This document shows positions 1-7,247 of a stretch of 19,453 bases of DNA, piece after piece. How positions within the stretch are numbered: the first letter of the stretch is position 1; each line of letters begins with the position of its first letter. The position numbers and the translations under genes are program-made. Under the pieces are notes generated by a model that worked only from the letters and a program-made list of their open reading frames with translations, did no database searches and had not been told where the DNA came from. Origin of the DNA: Bacillota bacterium (GTDB lineage Bacteria; Bacillota; Desulfotomaculia; Desulfotomaculales; Desulfallaceae); NCBI GenBank assembly GCA_009781965.1, contig WQUS01000336.1, forward strand, positions 1 through 19,453, in the 5' to 3' direction.

Positions 1-1
1 T

Positions 2-784
2 CAATACGGCTGCGGCATTTTAGCGCGTTATGAGGCCTACAAATGGCAGGACGGCGGGCTAACCGGCGTCAGTCGTCCCGATCCGGTCACCTTGTCCGAT
101 CTGGTGAGCTATGAGCAGGTAAGAAAGGACATCATCAGCAACACAGAACAGTTCCTGCACGGCTATCCCGCCAATAATATGCTTCTATACGGCGACCGCG
201 GCACCGGCAAGTCGTCCACCGTTAAAGCCCTTTTGCATGCCTACAGTGCTCAAGGTTTGCGCTTGGTGGAATTATCCAAGCAGGCGCTAACAAATTTCCC
301 GCAGCTGATGAGCCAGCTGCGGGAGCGTAATCATTACTTTATCATTTTCATTGACGACCTCTCATTTGAAGAAAACGAAACCCAATACAAAGACTTTAAA
401 GCCCTGCTGGAGGGCGGACTGGAAGCACGGCCGCAAAACATGCTGGTTTACGCCACTTCCAACCGGCGCCACCTGGTGCGGGAGACTTTTGCCGACCGGA
501 CCACCGGCACGGCAGGTGACGAGGTGCGGGCCATGGATTCGGTGCAGGAAAAGCTTTCCCTGGCGGACCGGTTTGGGATTACCGTTATTTTCCCCTCCCC
601 TAACCAGGAGCTGTTTCTGGAGATTGTCAGCGGGTTGGCGCAGCAGCGGGGACTAACCGTCGCCGCCGCGGAGCTCAGGCAACGGGCGCTGCATTGGTCA
701 TCCTGGCATAACGGACGCTCTCCCCGAGCCGCCCGTCAGTTCATTGACCAACTCCAGGGCGAGCTGGCCATGGCCAAGACTTAA
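2..784 (+). CDS. DUF815-family AAA+ ATPase (5' end outside window)
   Basis: C-terminal ~260 residues of a DUF815 (PF05673) P-loop ATPase. The frame is open from base 2, and the residues before the first in-frame start-like codon (TTG at 92) read QYGCGILARYEAYKW, typical of the family just before the ATPase core. The real start therefore lies upstream and 92 is internal. A Walker A motif GDRGTGKSS is at about 191-217 and a Walker B-like IIFIDDLSFEE follows at about 340-372. Next come the family blocks KALLEGGLEARP and YATSNRRHLV, the latter probably holding sensor-1. The molecular role of DUF815 proteins is not established; they are predicted cytoplasmic ATPases. The TAA stop overlaps the convergent HAD gene by 4 bp. 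The family call is by recognition and confident; function is unknown. Confidence 0.9.
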   Translation, partial: QYGCGILARYEAYKWQDGGLTGVSRPDPVTLSDLVSYEQVRKDIISNTEQFLHGYPANNMLLYGDRGTGKSSTVKALLHAYSAQGLRLVELSKQALTNFPQLMSQLRERNHYFIIFIDDLSFEENETQYKDFKALLEGGLEARPQNMLVYATSNRRHLVRETFADRTTGTAGDEVRAMDSVQEKLSLADRFGITVIFPSPNQELFLEIVSGLAQQRGLTVAAAELRQRALHWSSWHNGRSPRAARQFIDQLQGELAMAKT

Positions 785-1530
785 ACCGCCAGTTCGGCTA
801 CCGAACCAATGATCGCGTCGGCCTGCGCCGCGGTAAACTGCTCCCTGGTGCTAACTCCGGAAAGAACCCCAACACTGCCGGCGCCGGCGTCTTTGGCCAT
901 CATAATATCCCGGGGCGTATCTCCTACCACCACCGCCCGGCCCGGCTCCACCCCCAGGATCCGGCAGGCCAAAAGAGCCATATCCGGGGCCGGCTTGCTT
1001 TTTTCCACATGATCGGCTCCCACCACCACATCAAAACAATCAATTAGCTGCAGGGCAGTCAGGGAAGTTCTGGCCCGCCAGGAGGCATCAGCGGTAACCA
1101 CAGCCAGTTTCAATCCCCGCTCCCGCAGTTTAGGCAGCAATTCGTGCAAACCGGGCACAGGCTCAGCCAATTTTTCCCATTCCACGGCGTCTTCGGCTTT
1201 TTTCAGCACCTGACGCAGTACAGCGCCGGACTCATATTCACCCAAACCGGTGGTTTGCAACATTTGGAGCATGGATTCCCGCACGGCGGTCATGCTGCCC
1301 CCGGCCAAGGGTCCTTGCGGGTCCACGTACCAGGCGGCCAGATCGATACCCATGGACTGTTCCAGCATCCCGCGCTGAAGGCTGCCGAGTCCGACAACCG
1401 CCGCTACTTGCTCAACCACATACCGGGACCATTCCAGCCACATATATTTAAAATCAATTAAAGTGCCGTCTTTGTCAAACAGCACCGCCTGACAGTTAAA
1501 ATCATTACCGCCGGCCCTCAACAAAGGCAA
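781..1530 (-). CDS. HAD-superfamily hydrolase, phosphoglycolate phosphatase-like
   Basis: Cytoplasmic HAD subfamily IA phosphatase, 249 aa, a normal length for Gph-like enzymes. Motif I is FDKDGTLIDF with the nucleophile D19 and acid/base D21. Motif II is in AVVTADAS, motif III Lys in EKSKPAPD, and motif IV is VVVGDTPRDIMMA. The helical region between motifs I and II is the usual cap. The start is a TTG at 1528-1530 preceded by GAGGGGGAATCAACC, a good Shine-Dalgarno at about 9 nt; no ATG lies between it and motif I. Substrate cannot be read from sequence: 2-phosphoglycolate or another small phosphoester is possible. The 3' end overlaps the stop of the convergent DUF815 gene. Upstream lies a palindromic repeat element that separates it from the DRTGG gene. 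Confidence 0.88.
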   Translation of the reverse strand: MPLLRAGGNDFNCQAVLFDKDGTLIDFKYMWLEWSRYVVEQVAAVVGLGSLQRGMLEQSMGIDLAAWYVDPQGPLAGGSMTAVRESMLQMLQTTGLGEYESGAVLRQVLKKAEDAVEWEKLAEPVPGLHELLPKLRERGLKLAVVTADASWRARTSLTALQLIDCFDVVVGADHVEKSKPAPDMALLACRILGVEPGRAVVVGDTPRDIMMAKDAGAGSVGVLSGVSTREQFTAAQADAIIGSVAELAV

Positions 1531-1556
1531 GGTTGATTCCCCCTCAAAATATCAAA

Positions 1557-1751
1557 AAAAGCGCGCTAATGCAGATCCCTCGTTACTGGTCACACGTTAC
1601 TGCTTTCGCATCAAGCCGGCCCGTAAAGTTATTAACCGTGCGCTCATACTCGCACCGAGAAATCGCTTACGGTTAATAACTTTACGGGCCTAGGCTGGTA
1701 CTAACAAACGTTACTGGTCTGACCAGTAACGATCCCTCAGCGCGCGCTTTT
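1557..1751. repeat. MITE-like palindromic element (nested inverted repeats)
   Basis: Occupies most of the 312-bp gene-free gap 1531-1842. The outer ends are AAAAGCGCGC (1557-1566) and its complement GCGCGCTTTT (1742-1751). Inside, bases 1618-1639 and 1669-1690 form a perfect 22-bp inverted repeat around a 29-nt loop that itself has a small stem (GTGCG 1638-1642, CGCAC 1651-1655). A perfect 11-bp-arm palindrome with a single central T lies at 1709-1731. The motif CGTTACTG(GTC) occurs at 1581, 1595 and 1709, and inverted at 1721-1731. GATCCCTC occurs at 1574 and 1731. There is no ORF or transposase. It looks like a non-autonomous mobile or REP-like element. It could also fold in the mRNA between the DRTGG and HAD genes. 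The remainder, 1752-1842, holds only a small palindrome GCCATATTTATGGC (1793-1806). Confidence 0.65.
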
Positions 1752-1842
1752 CAGTACTTTAACCCCATGTACCTCGAAGATGCAGAGACATAGCCATATT
1801 TATGGCCGCTATATATCCCTAAAACATAAAAAAGCAGCCTGG

Positions 1843-2904
1843 TTAACTTTCCAGTATTTTCAGCAAGTATTGCCAGTCACAGTAGCGGTTTACATTATCC
1901 AAAGCAACGGCAATACCTACTTTATCAGACGGTTTGATATGCCGGGACACCTGGTTCAGCATCTCGATCACCGTGTAGGTGTCCTGATGGGTTAAAAGCA
2001 CCGGCACCCCTTTTTCAGCAGCCCGGGACAGTACCTTGACGTCAGGATACAGACCGCCGGTGAGGATCAGCACCGAGGTATGGGTTTCCAGAGCCGCCAG
2101 GGCCAGGTCCGCCCGATCGCCGCCCAGTACCACCGCTTTATTAGCGGCCCGGCGCAGGTAGGCCAAGGCGCTCTCCATAGTCATAGCCCCCACAATGACG
2201 TCTTCCACCAGCCGGTCCATGTGCTCATGCCCGACTAACACTTCGCCGCCCAAACGCTCCTGAAATTCACCTACGGTGGGAGCAACGATTTCCGGGCGGC
2301 TCGGAATGACGCCGAGTGTTTTCTGTCCCGCTTCTTCCATCGCCGGACAGAAAATATCCTCGACTTTAGCCAGCAAGGTCCGGGTGACATTGGTAAAAAC
2401 CGTTCCCGCCACTGTGGCCTGCCGGCAAGCCATATAATTATTGTAGAACATCGCTTGATCCAGACTATAGTCATCTTCCGCCTTGGCTGCATTTAACAGC
2501 AGGGCATCCAGTTTGGGGGCCAGCAGCGCCGCTTCCAGACCCACCGAGGCCAAGGCGAACGGATGAACCGCTCCCTCCATTAACATAATGTCATACCCTT
2601 TGGCGACCTCCCGGTAGGCGTCGATAATCTCGTCGATGGCGCCGGCCTTGCCGCCAAACTTATTTAAGTAGGAGGAACCGGCCATAAACGGGCTGATTAA
2701 TCCCGCCGGCGCATCCATGTTCAGCACTTCTCTCATTAATACGGCGTCGCCACCCAGAATTTTGCCGGAGGCTGATTTCCTGCCGCTGTCCACCGGCTTG
2801 AAATACCCCACCCGGTAGCCCAGCTCTTTGAACTTGAGCGCCAAACCCAAAGCCAGCGCGGTTTTTCCACTGCCGGGGTTACCGATGACAAAAAGGTTTT
2901 TCAT
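1843..2904 (-). CDS. BioD-like P-loop / DRTGG-domain protein (phosphotransacetylase N-terminal-like)
   Basis: 353-aa cytoplasmic protein. The N-terminal half is a BioD/CobB-type P-loop domain with G8-NPGSGKT-15 and a switch-like LMEGAVHPF around residue 110. The C-terminal half, about residues 210-320, resembles the DRTGG domain (PF07085): VVLGGDRADLALAALE and VLILTGGLYPDVKVLSRA. This is the architecture found at the N terminus of long bacterial Pta proteins, here without the acetyltransferase domain. ATG start with TGAGGTG eight bases upstream. It begins 12 nt after the acetate-CoA ligase stop, its ribosome site abutting that stop, so the two are almost certainly co-transcribed and possibly translationally coupled. 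A regulatory or sensing role for the ligase is an inference from context; biotin synthesis is unlikely given the extra domain. Confidence 0.85.
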   Translation of the reverse strand: MKNLFVIGNPGSGKTALALGLALKFKELGYRVGYFKPVDSGRKSASGKILGGDAVLMREVLNMDAPAGLISPFMAGSSYLNKFGGKAGAIDEIIDAYREVAKGYDIMLMEGAVHPFALASVGLEAALLAPKLDALLLNAAKAEDDYSLDQAMFYNNYMACRQATVAGTVFTNVTRTLLAKVEDIFCPAMEEAGQKTLGVIPSRPEIVAPTVGEFQERLGGEVLVGHEHMDRLVEDVIVGAMTMESALAYLRRAANKAVVLGGDRADLALAALETHTSVLILTGGLYPDVKVLSRAAEKGVPVLLTHQDTYTVIEMLNQVSRHIKPSDKVGIAVALDNVNRYCDWQYLLKILES

Positions 2905-2916
2905 TTACCAAACACC

Positions 2917-5025
2917 TCACGATATGGTAATTTTTATATCCAGGGCAGCAAGCCCCATTCCGTCTTCATAGGCGAACACCGGGTTAATATCCAGTTCGCT
3001 GATCTCGGGAAAATCTGTCACCAAAGCGGCCACCCGCTTGATTACGTCCACCAAGGCCTTAATGTCTCTGGGCTTTTCGCCCCGGTAACCACGCAGCAAG
3101 GTGTATGCTTTAGTTTCCCGCAGCATGAGTTCGATTTCCCGGCTGGACAAACCGCGGGCCAGCCGGAATTTAACGTCCTTGAGCAAGTTGACATAAATAC
3201 CGCCCAAACCAAAGGCAATTAACGGTCCAAATTGAACATCCCTGGTCATGCCCACAATCAACTCATCGCCCTTGGGCATCATTTTCTGTACCTCAACGCC
3301 ATAGACTACCGCCTGGGGCATGTAAGAATGCACATTATCCATGATCTCGTCAAAGGCCTCGCTTACTTCGGCAGCGTTTTTAAGCCCTACTTTTACCCCG
3401 CCCACGTCCGTTTTGTGCATAATCTTCGGCGAGGCTACTTTCATCACCACCGGATAACCCACTTGCTCCGCTGCGGCAACCGCTTCCCGAGGGCTGGCGG
3501 CCATAATAATGGGCGCCGCCGGTATCCCGTAGCATTTGGCCACTGCCGCCGCCTCGCCGCCCAGCAATACCAAGCGTTGGTCCCGGATGACATCGTAAAA
3601 AATGGCTTTCACCCCGTTGCGGTCAATATCCTTGAGCGCAGCAGAGTCCTTGTCCGCCGGGGCACTAAGCACTTTATTGTACCGGACCAGCCCTTTGATG
3701 GACTCAATGGCCGGTTCCGGGAAAGTATAACAAGGCACTCCCCCCCGGGCCAGCATATCGGCGCCCTCAGCCACACTTTCACCGCCCATGTAAGCGGCAA
3801 ACAGCGGCTTTTCAGGAAAAGACTTGTGTACCGTCAGGATTGCCTCGGCCGTCGCAAGCGGTTCGGTTACTCCCGTCGGACACAGCAGCACTACCGCACT
3901 GTCCACATTGGGGTCGGCTAAAACTTTTTGCAGCGCCAGCTTATAACGATCCGACTTGGCGTCCCCCAATACGTCCACCGGATTGTACAGCCCGGCTTCG
4001 GCAGGCAGATTGGCCCTTAAGTCCGCAATAGTCTCTTTGGTGAAACGGGCCATTTGCAAACCCAGGTTTTCCACATTATCCGTAGCGATAATCCCCGGTC
4101 CGCCTGAATTGGTTACGATGGCTACCCGGTCACCCTTGGGCGCCGGCGCCTTGGCAAAGGCCACGGCCAAATCAAATAATTGGGTCATGCTGCGGGCCCG
4201 AATCACGCCACATTGGTTAAATGCCACTTCGTAAGCCAAATCGTTGCCCGCCAGAGCGCCGGTATGGGAGGAAGCCGCCTGGGCGCCGGCCTGACTGATG
4301 CCTGATTTAAAGATGATAATCGGTTTCTTACGGGCCGCCTTGGTAACCAGCTCCAGGAAACGGCGGCCATCCACAATATCTTCTATGTAACATAAAATCA
4401 CCTTGGTGTTCGGATCAGCGGCGGCGCCCTCGATAAAATCTACTTCGGAAAGGTCTGCTTTATTGCCCAGACTGACCACCCGACTAAAACCAAGCCCGGC
4501 GCCGGCGCTCCAATCCAAAATGGCCACCAGCATCGCGCCGCTCTGGGAAAAGAAAGCAATCTCGCCCTGCTGCGGAAAAGTAACGGCAAATGAAGCGTTA
4601 ATTGGCGTGTGGGTATCAATTAACCCCACCACATTTGGCCCGAGCATCCGCATCCCGTACCGGCGGCAGCTGCCAAGCAAGCGTTTTTCCAGTTCCCAAC
4701 CATCCGGACCAGTCTCTTTGAAGCCGGCGGAAATAACCACTAGATTTTTTACCCCGGCTTTGCCGCAGTCTTCGGCCACATCCGGGACCCGGGCCGCCGG
4801 GACGGCAACAACCGCCACATCCACCGGTTCGCCGATCTCACTGACCGACGAGTAGGCTGTTTTACCCATAACCGTCTTTTCTTTGGGATTGATCGGGTAA
4901 ATTACGCCGGTGAAACCACTGCTGATGATATTTTTTAAGATGGTATTGCCGATTTTCCCTTCGACAGCCGATGCGCCCACCACGGCTACCGATCCGGGAC
5001 GGATCATCTTTGTGAGTTCAGCCAA
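2917..5025 (-). CDS. Acetate-CoA ligase (ADP-forming), fused alpha-beta chain
   Basis: Catalyses acetyl-CoA (or other acyl-CoA) + ADP + Pi to acid + CoA + ATP, conserving energy by substrate-level phosphorylation. About 702 aa in one chain. A CoA-binding Rossmann domain begins at RPGSVAVVGAS. A succinyl-CoA-synthetase-like flavodoxin region follows, with FFSQSGA and the phosphohistidine loop SSHTGALAG (His at about residue 254). A second such domain starts near VAIVTNSGGPG. The C-terminal third is an ATP-grasp domain with VMKVASPKIMHKTDVGGV and SELDINPVFAY. This alpha-then-beta order matches archaeal and anaerobe ACD enzymes. Start: a GTG at 5034 lies inside GAGGTG, itself an ideal Shine-Dalgarno six bases before TTG at 5023-5025, which I prefer. 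ATG at 5005-5007 is the third candidate. Followed by the DRTGG gene in the same operon. Confidence 0.93.
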   Translation of the reverse strand: MAELTKMIRPGSVAVVGASAVEGKIGNTILKNIISSGFTGVIYPINPKEKTVMGKTAYSSVSEIGEPVDVAVVAVPAARVPDVAEDCGKAGVKNLVVISAGFKETGPDGWELEKRLLGSCRRYGMRMLGPNVVGLIDTHTPINASFAVTFPQQGEIAFFSQSGAMLVAILDWSAGAGLGFSRVVSLGNKADLSEVDFIEGAAADPNTKVILCYIEDIVDGRRFLELVTKAARKKPIIIFKSGISQAGAQAASSHTGALAGNDLAYEVAFNQCGVIRARSMTQLFDLAVAFAKAPAPKGDRVAIVTNSGGPGIIATDNVENLGLQMARFTKETIADLRANLPAEAGLYNPVDVLGDAKSDRYKLALQKVLADPNVDSAVVLLCPTGVTEPLATAEAILTVHKSFPEKPLFAAYMGGESVAEGADMLARGGVPCYTFPEPAIESIKGLVRYNKVLSAPADKDSAALKDIDRNGVKAIFYDVIRDQRLVLLGGEAAAVAKCYGIPAAPIIMAASPREAVAAAEQVGYPVVMKVASPKIMHKTDVGGVKVGLKNAAEVSEAFDEIMDNVHSYMPQAVVYGVEVQKMMPKGDELIVGMTRDVQFGPLIAFGLGGIYVNLLKDVKFRLARGLSSREIELMLRETKAYTLLRGYRGEKPRDIKALVDVIKRVAALVTDFPEISELDINPVFAYEDGMGLAALDIKITIS

Positions 5026-5115
5026 TTTCTCCACCTCGTCAGTTTCAATTAAATAGTATCTTGGGAAATACCATTATCCAGCGGCCTTAATTTAAAATTA
5101 TTTCTAATTCACACC

Positions 5116-5155
5116 GTAATTATTATTTACAGTTAGTAATTATTATTTACAGTTA
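5116..5155. repeat. 20-bp perfect tandem duplication
   Basis: The unit GTAATTATTATTTACAGTTA occurs twice in direct succession (5116-5135, 5136-5155). The right-hand copy contains the TAA stop of the PspC-like gene (complement of 5153-5155). Because the other copy carries the same trinucleotide, the duplication does not change the protein. It probably arose by replication slippage and lies in the AT-rich gap before the acetate-CoA ligase gene. Confidence 0.9.
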
Positions 5156-5356
5156 ATCGAAGTCCCGGGGCATTAACAGCCAGGCAACCAGGTACACCAA
5201 AACACCGGGAAAAGCCACGGAGAAAACAGATATCAGCACATAGATAAGCCTTACCACCGTAGGGTCCACGTTAAAATATTCGGCCACTCCGCCGCATACC
5301 CCGGCAATGAGCCGTTGACGGCTTGAGCGGCACAGTCTTTTAACTTGTTTAGCCAT
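5153..5356 (-). CDS. PspC-domain small membrane protein
   Basis: 67-aa protein matching the PspC domain (PF04024) along its whole length. It has a basic N terminus, the family block LIAGVCGGVAEYFNVDPTVVRLIYV at about residues 16-40 (quoted in parts: AGVCGGVAEYF and DPTVVRLIYV), then a hydrophobic membrane segment ending VYLVAWLLMPRD. Stand-alone PspC proteins of this size are common in Firmicutes. They are thought to act at the membrane, in phage-shock or envelope-stress responses in better-studied relatives; its role here is unknown. ATG start, with GGGCGG directly before it and GAAGGGG about 10-15 nt upstream. It follows the rhomboid protease gene by 101 nt on the same strand and may share its transcript or use the weak promoter proposed in that gap. 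Confidence 0.88.
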   Translation of the reverse strand: MAKQVKRLCRSSRQRLIAGVCGGVAEYFNVDPTVVRLIYVLISVFSVAFPGVLVYLVAWLLMPRDFD

Positions 5357-5424
5357 CCGCCCGAAACCCCTTCGAAATTAAACTTAAAGATAACGCCATG
5401 CTTTAATCAGGATAATAAGTTAAT

Positions 5425-5454
5425 TATGTAAAAACATTCCGACTTCGACGTCAA
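5425..5454 (-). promoter_or_regulatory. Possible sigma-A promoter for the PspC-like gene
   Basis: On the minus strand TTGACG (complement of 5449-5454) is followed after 18 bp by TACATA (5425-5430), about 70 bases before the PspC start. The -35 matches consensus at 5 of 6 positions; the -10 is poor, so this is tentative. Confidence 0.3.
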
Positions 5455-5457
5455 TTG

Positions 5458-6135
5458 TCAAAGCCGGTCATAATCCGTTTCCCGGCGGTCGGCCCATAAT
5501 TTGATCAGCGCCAGTCCCATCACAAAACCGCCGACATGGGCCCACCAGGCCACCGGATCGGCGGCGTCACCGCCAATAGAGGCCACTCCGTTAAACAACT
5601 GCAGTACAAACCAAAGGGCAATAAAAACGGCGGCCGGTATTTCGGCCAGAAAGAATAAAACAAACGCCAGGACCCGGGCCTTGGGAAAAGCGACAATATA
5701 CGCGCCCAGTACCCCGGCCACCGCGCCGCTGGCCCCGATTACCGGCTCCGCAGAACCGGGATTGGCGATGATATGGGCCACTCCGCCGGCCACTCCGGCC
5801 AACAAATAAAACAGCAAATACCTGCCGTGTCCCAACCGGTCCTCCACATTGTCGCCAAACACCCACAGGAAAAGCATGTTGCCCAAGACATGAAGCCAGC
5901 CGCTATGGACAAAAGTAGCGGTCACCAAGGTGAGCAGGATCGGACTTAAGACGGCACCATGATGGAAAGCCCTTTCCACATCGGCCGGGATCAGGCCGTA
6001 AAGATAAAAAAAATGATTCAGCTCATAGGGGGACAGTAACAATTCATATACATAAATCAACAGATTCAGCAGAATAAGGGCAATATTAACAAAGGGGAAT
6101 GTGCTGGATTTGACACTGTCCCTAAGCGGAATCAA
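5458..6135 (-). CDS. Rhomboid-family intramembrane serine protease
   Basis: Polytopic membrane protease that cleaves transmembrane substrates. It has about six or seven hydrophobic segments. The catalytic serine is in GASGAVAG (Ser about 137) and the catalytic histidine in WWAHVGGFVMG (His about 200). The oxyanion-side His/Asn are in HVLGNMLFLWVFG (about 82 and 86), so the active site is complete. The start is a TTG at 6133-6135, read as (M)IPLRDSVKS, the usual N terminus of this subfamily. It is preceded by AAGGGGGTG at 5 nt spacing, a near-perfect Shine-Dalgarno. A TTG 36 nt further upstream (6169-6171) would add a Gly-rich peptide that is simply the translated ribosome site, so I reject it. 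It lies 83 nt after hisG and before the PspC gene, both on the same strand. Confidence 0.9.
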   Translation of the reverse strand: MIPLRDSVKSSTFPFVNIALILLNLLIYVYELLLSPYELNHFFYLYGLIPADVERAFHHGAVLSPILLTLVTATFVHSGWLHVLGNMLFLWVFGDNVEDRLGHGRYLLFYLLAGVAGGVAHIIANPGSAEPVIGASGAVAGVLGAYIVAFPKARVLAFVLFFLAEIPAAVFIALWFVLQLFNGVASIGGDAADPVAWWAHVGGFVMGLALIKLWADRRETDYDRL

Positions 6136-6218
6136 TCCGCCACCCCCTTCCCGGGCCGCGATATAACCCAATTATAACATATTACGCATATTATGCTTAC
6201 TTATTTTCAATTATTATG

Positions 6219-7094
6219 CTATGGAATTACTTTGTTTAAAGGATACTCGATAATATCCTGGGCGCCGGCCCGACGCAAGGCAGGGATTAAATCCCGCGCC
6301 TTCTTCTCGGAGAGCACGACTTCAATGGCCAGCCAATCGCTGTTAATCAGCCGGGACACAGTGGGATGTTTCATGGCTGGCAATATAGCCAGCACATTAT
6401 CCAGCTTATCACCGGGGACATTCATTTTTAATCCCACTTTGGCATCGGCCCGCAGAGCGCCCAGCAGCAGCACCGACAGATTTTGCAGCTTTTCCCTGAT
6501 GAAAGGATTCTCCCAAGCCTCTTTATTGGCGTGCAATCTGGTAGTGGAAACCAAAATCGTGTCAATGACCTTTAGTTTATTCGCTCTTAATGAGCTGCCT
6601 GTCTCAGTGATATCCACTATGGCGTCCACCAATTGCGGCACTTTCACCTCGGTGGCCCCATAACTGAATTCCACCTTGGCGGTAACATTGTATTTGGCCA
6701 GGTAGTTAGTGGTCAGCCGCACCAGTTCGGTGGCAATACGCTTGCCCTGCAAATCCTGTACGGTATTAATACCGCTGTTTTCAGCCACGGCCAGCACCAC
6801 CCGGATGGGATTGGTAGTTTGCTTGGAGTAGGACAAATCAGCCACTTCCACCACGTCCGCTTCGTTTTCCAGGATCCAGTCCAGCCCGCTCAGCCCGGCG
6901 TCAAGGACCCCGTCATTCACATACCGGGGAATCTCCTGAGCCCGCATCAGAACCACTTCCACCTCCGGATCGTCGATACTGGGAAAATATGAACGGCTGC
7001 GGACTGAAATATTAAATCCCGCCCGTTTGAAAAGCTGAAAGGTGGCTTCCTGCAAACTGCCCTTTGGCAATCCCAGCTTTAGTTTCTGTTCCAT
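6219..7094 (-). CDS. hisG: ATP phosphoribosyltransferase, long form
   Basis: First enzyme of histidine biosynthesis, joining ATP and PRPP to phosphoribosyl-ATP. 291 aa, the length of the self-sufficient long form, with the catalytic domain starting LKLGLPKGSLQEATFQLF. The PRPP-binding region includes ATELVRLTTNYL, VPQLVDAIVDITETGSSLRAN and the C-terminal ACT-like regulatory domain ends LIPALRRAGAQDIIEYPLNKVIP. That domain usually gives feedback inhibition by histidine and removes the need for HisZ. Start: ATG at 7092-7094 with GAGGAGG nine bases upstream. A GTG at 7112 that extends the frame lies within this Shine-Dalgarno and is not the start. No other his gene is in the window; the next gene downstream is the rhomboid protease. 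It has its own strong promoter. Confidence 0.95.
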   Translation of the reverse strand: MEQKLKLGLPKGSLQEATFQLFKRAGFNISVRSRSYFPSIDDPEVEVVLMRAQEIPRYVNDGVLDAGLSGLDWILENEADVVEVADLSYSKQTTNPIRVVLAVAENSGINTVQDLQGKRIATELVRLTTNYLAKYNVTAKVEFSYGATEVKVPQLVDAIVDITETGSSLRANKLKVIDTILVSTTRLHANKEAWENPFIREKLQNLSVLLLGALRADAKVGLKMNVPGDKLDNVLAILPAMKHPTVSRLINSDWLAIEVVLSEKKARDLIPALRRAGAQDIIEYPLNKVIP

Positions 7095-7153
7095 AAACAA
7101 GCGCCTCCTCACTTTATCTCGTTATCTGTTTAGTGTGCTAAAGCATAATAAAC

Positions 7154-7182
7154 AGTATACCCACCCTGCCGATAACTGTCAA
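7154..7182 (-). promoter_or_regulatory. Sigma-A promoter of hisG
   Basis: Minus strand TTGACA (complement of 7177-7182), 17-bp spacer, TATACT (7154-7159): 6/6 and 5/6 matches to consensus. The predicted transcript start near 7147 leaves a leader of about 50 nt, too short for a T-box or long his leader. Confidence 0.8.
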
Positions 7183-7192
7183 TAGCTATTGA
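7179..7192. promoter_or_regulatory. Palindrome between divergent promoters (possible operator)
   Basis: Perfect 14-bp palindrome TCAATAGCTATTGA centred exactly between the back-to-back -35 boxes of hisG (minus) and the small gene at 7248 (plus), overlapping both. A dimeric regulator bound here would affect both genes. Part of the symmetry is forced by the two TTGA boxes, so it may be coincidental. Confidence 0.4.
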
Positions 7193-7216
7193 ACCTGGTG
7201 CTGTTTTTGCTATAAA
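7189..7216 (+). promoter_or_regulatory. Probable promoter of the small gene at 7248
   Basis: TTGAAC (7189-7194), 16-bp spacer, TATAAA (7211-7216), about 30 bases before the start codon, with a GGAGG site in between. The -35 is only a 4/6 match. Confidence 0.55.
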
Positions 7217-7247
7217 ATATTGTTACTACATTAGCCGGAGGAAAAAA

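Noticed and set aside
1752..1842. Terminator after the DRTGG gene
   Set aside because: A T-run (TTTTTT on the minus strand near 1829-1834) is present, but the only stem before it is about 4 bp (CTGG/CCAG), too weak to call.
3232..3921. 229-aa open frame on the plus strand
   Set aside because: Lies entirely antisense to the acetate-CoA ligase gene, His/Arg-rich composition typical of a shadow frame, no ribosome site, no recognisable motif.
7095..7153. T-box or histidine attenuator in front of hisG
   Set aside because: The leader predicted from the promoter is only about 50 nt and has no T-box sequence, His-codon run or terminator hairpin.
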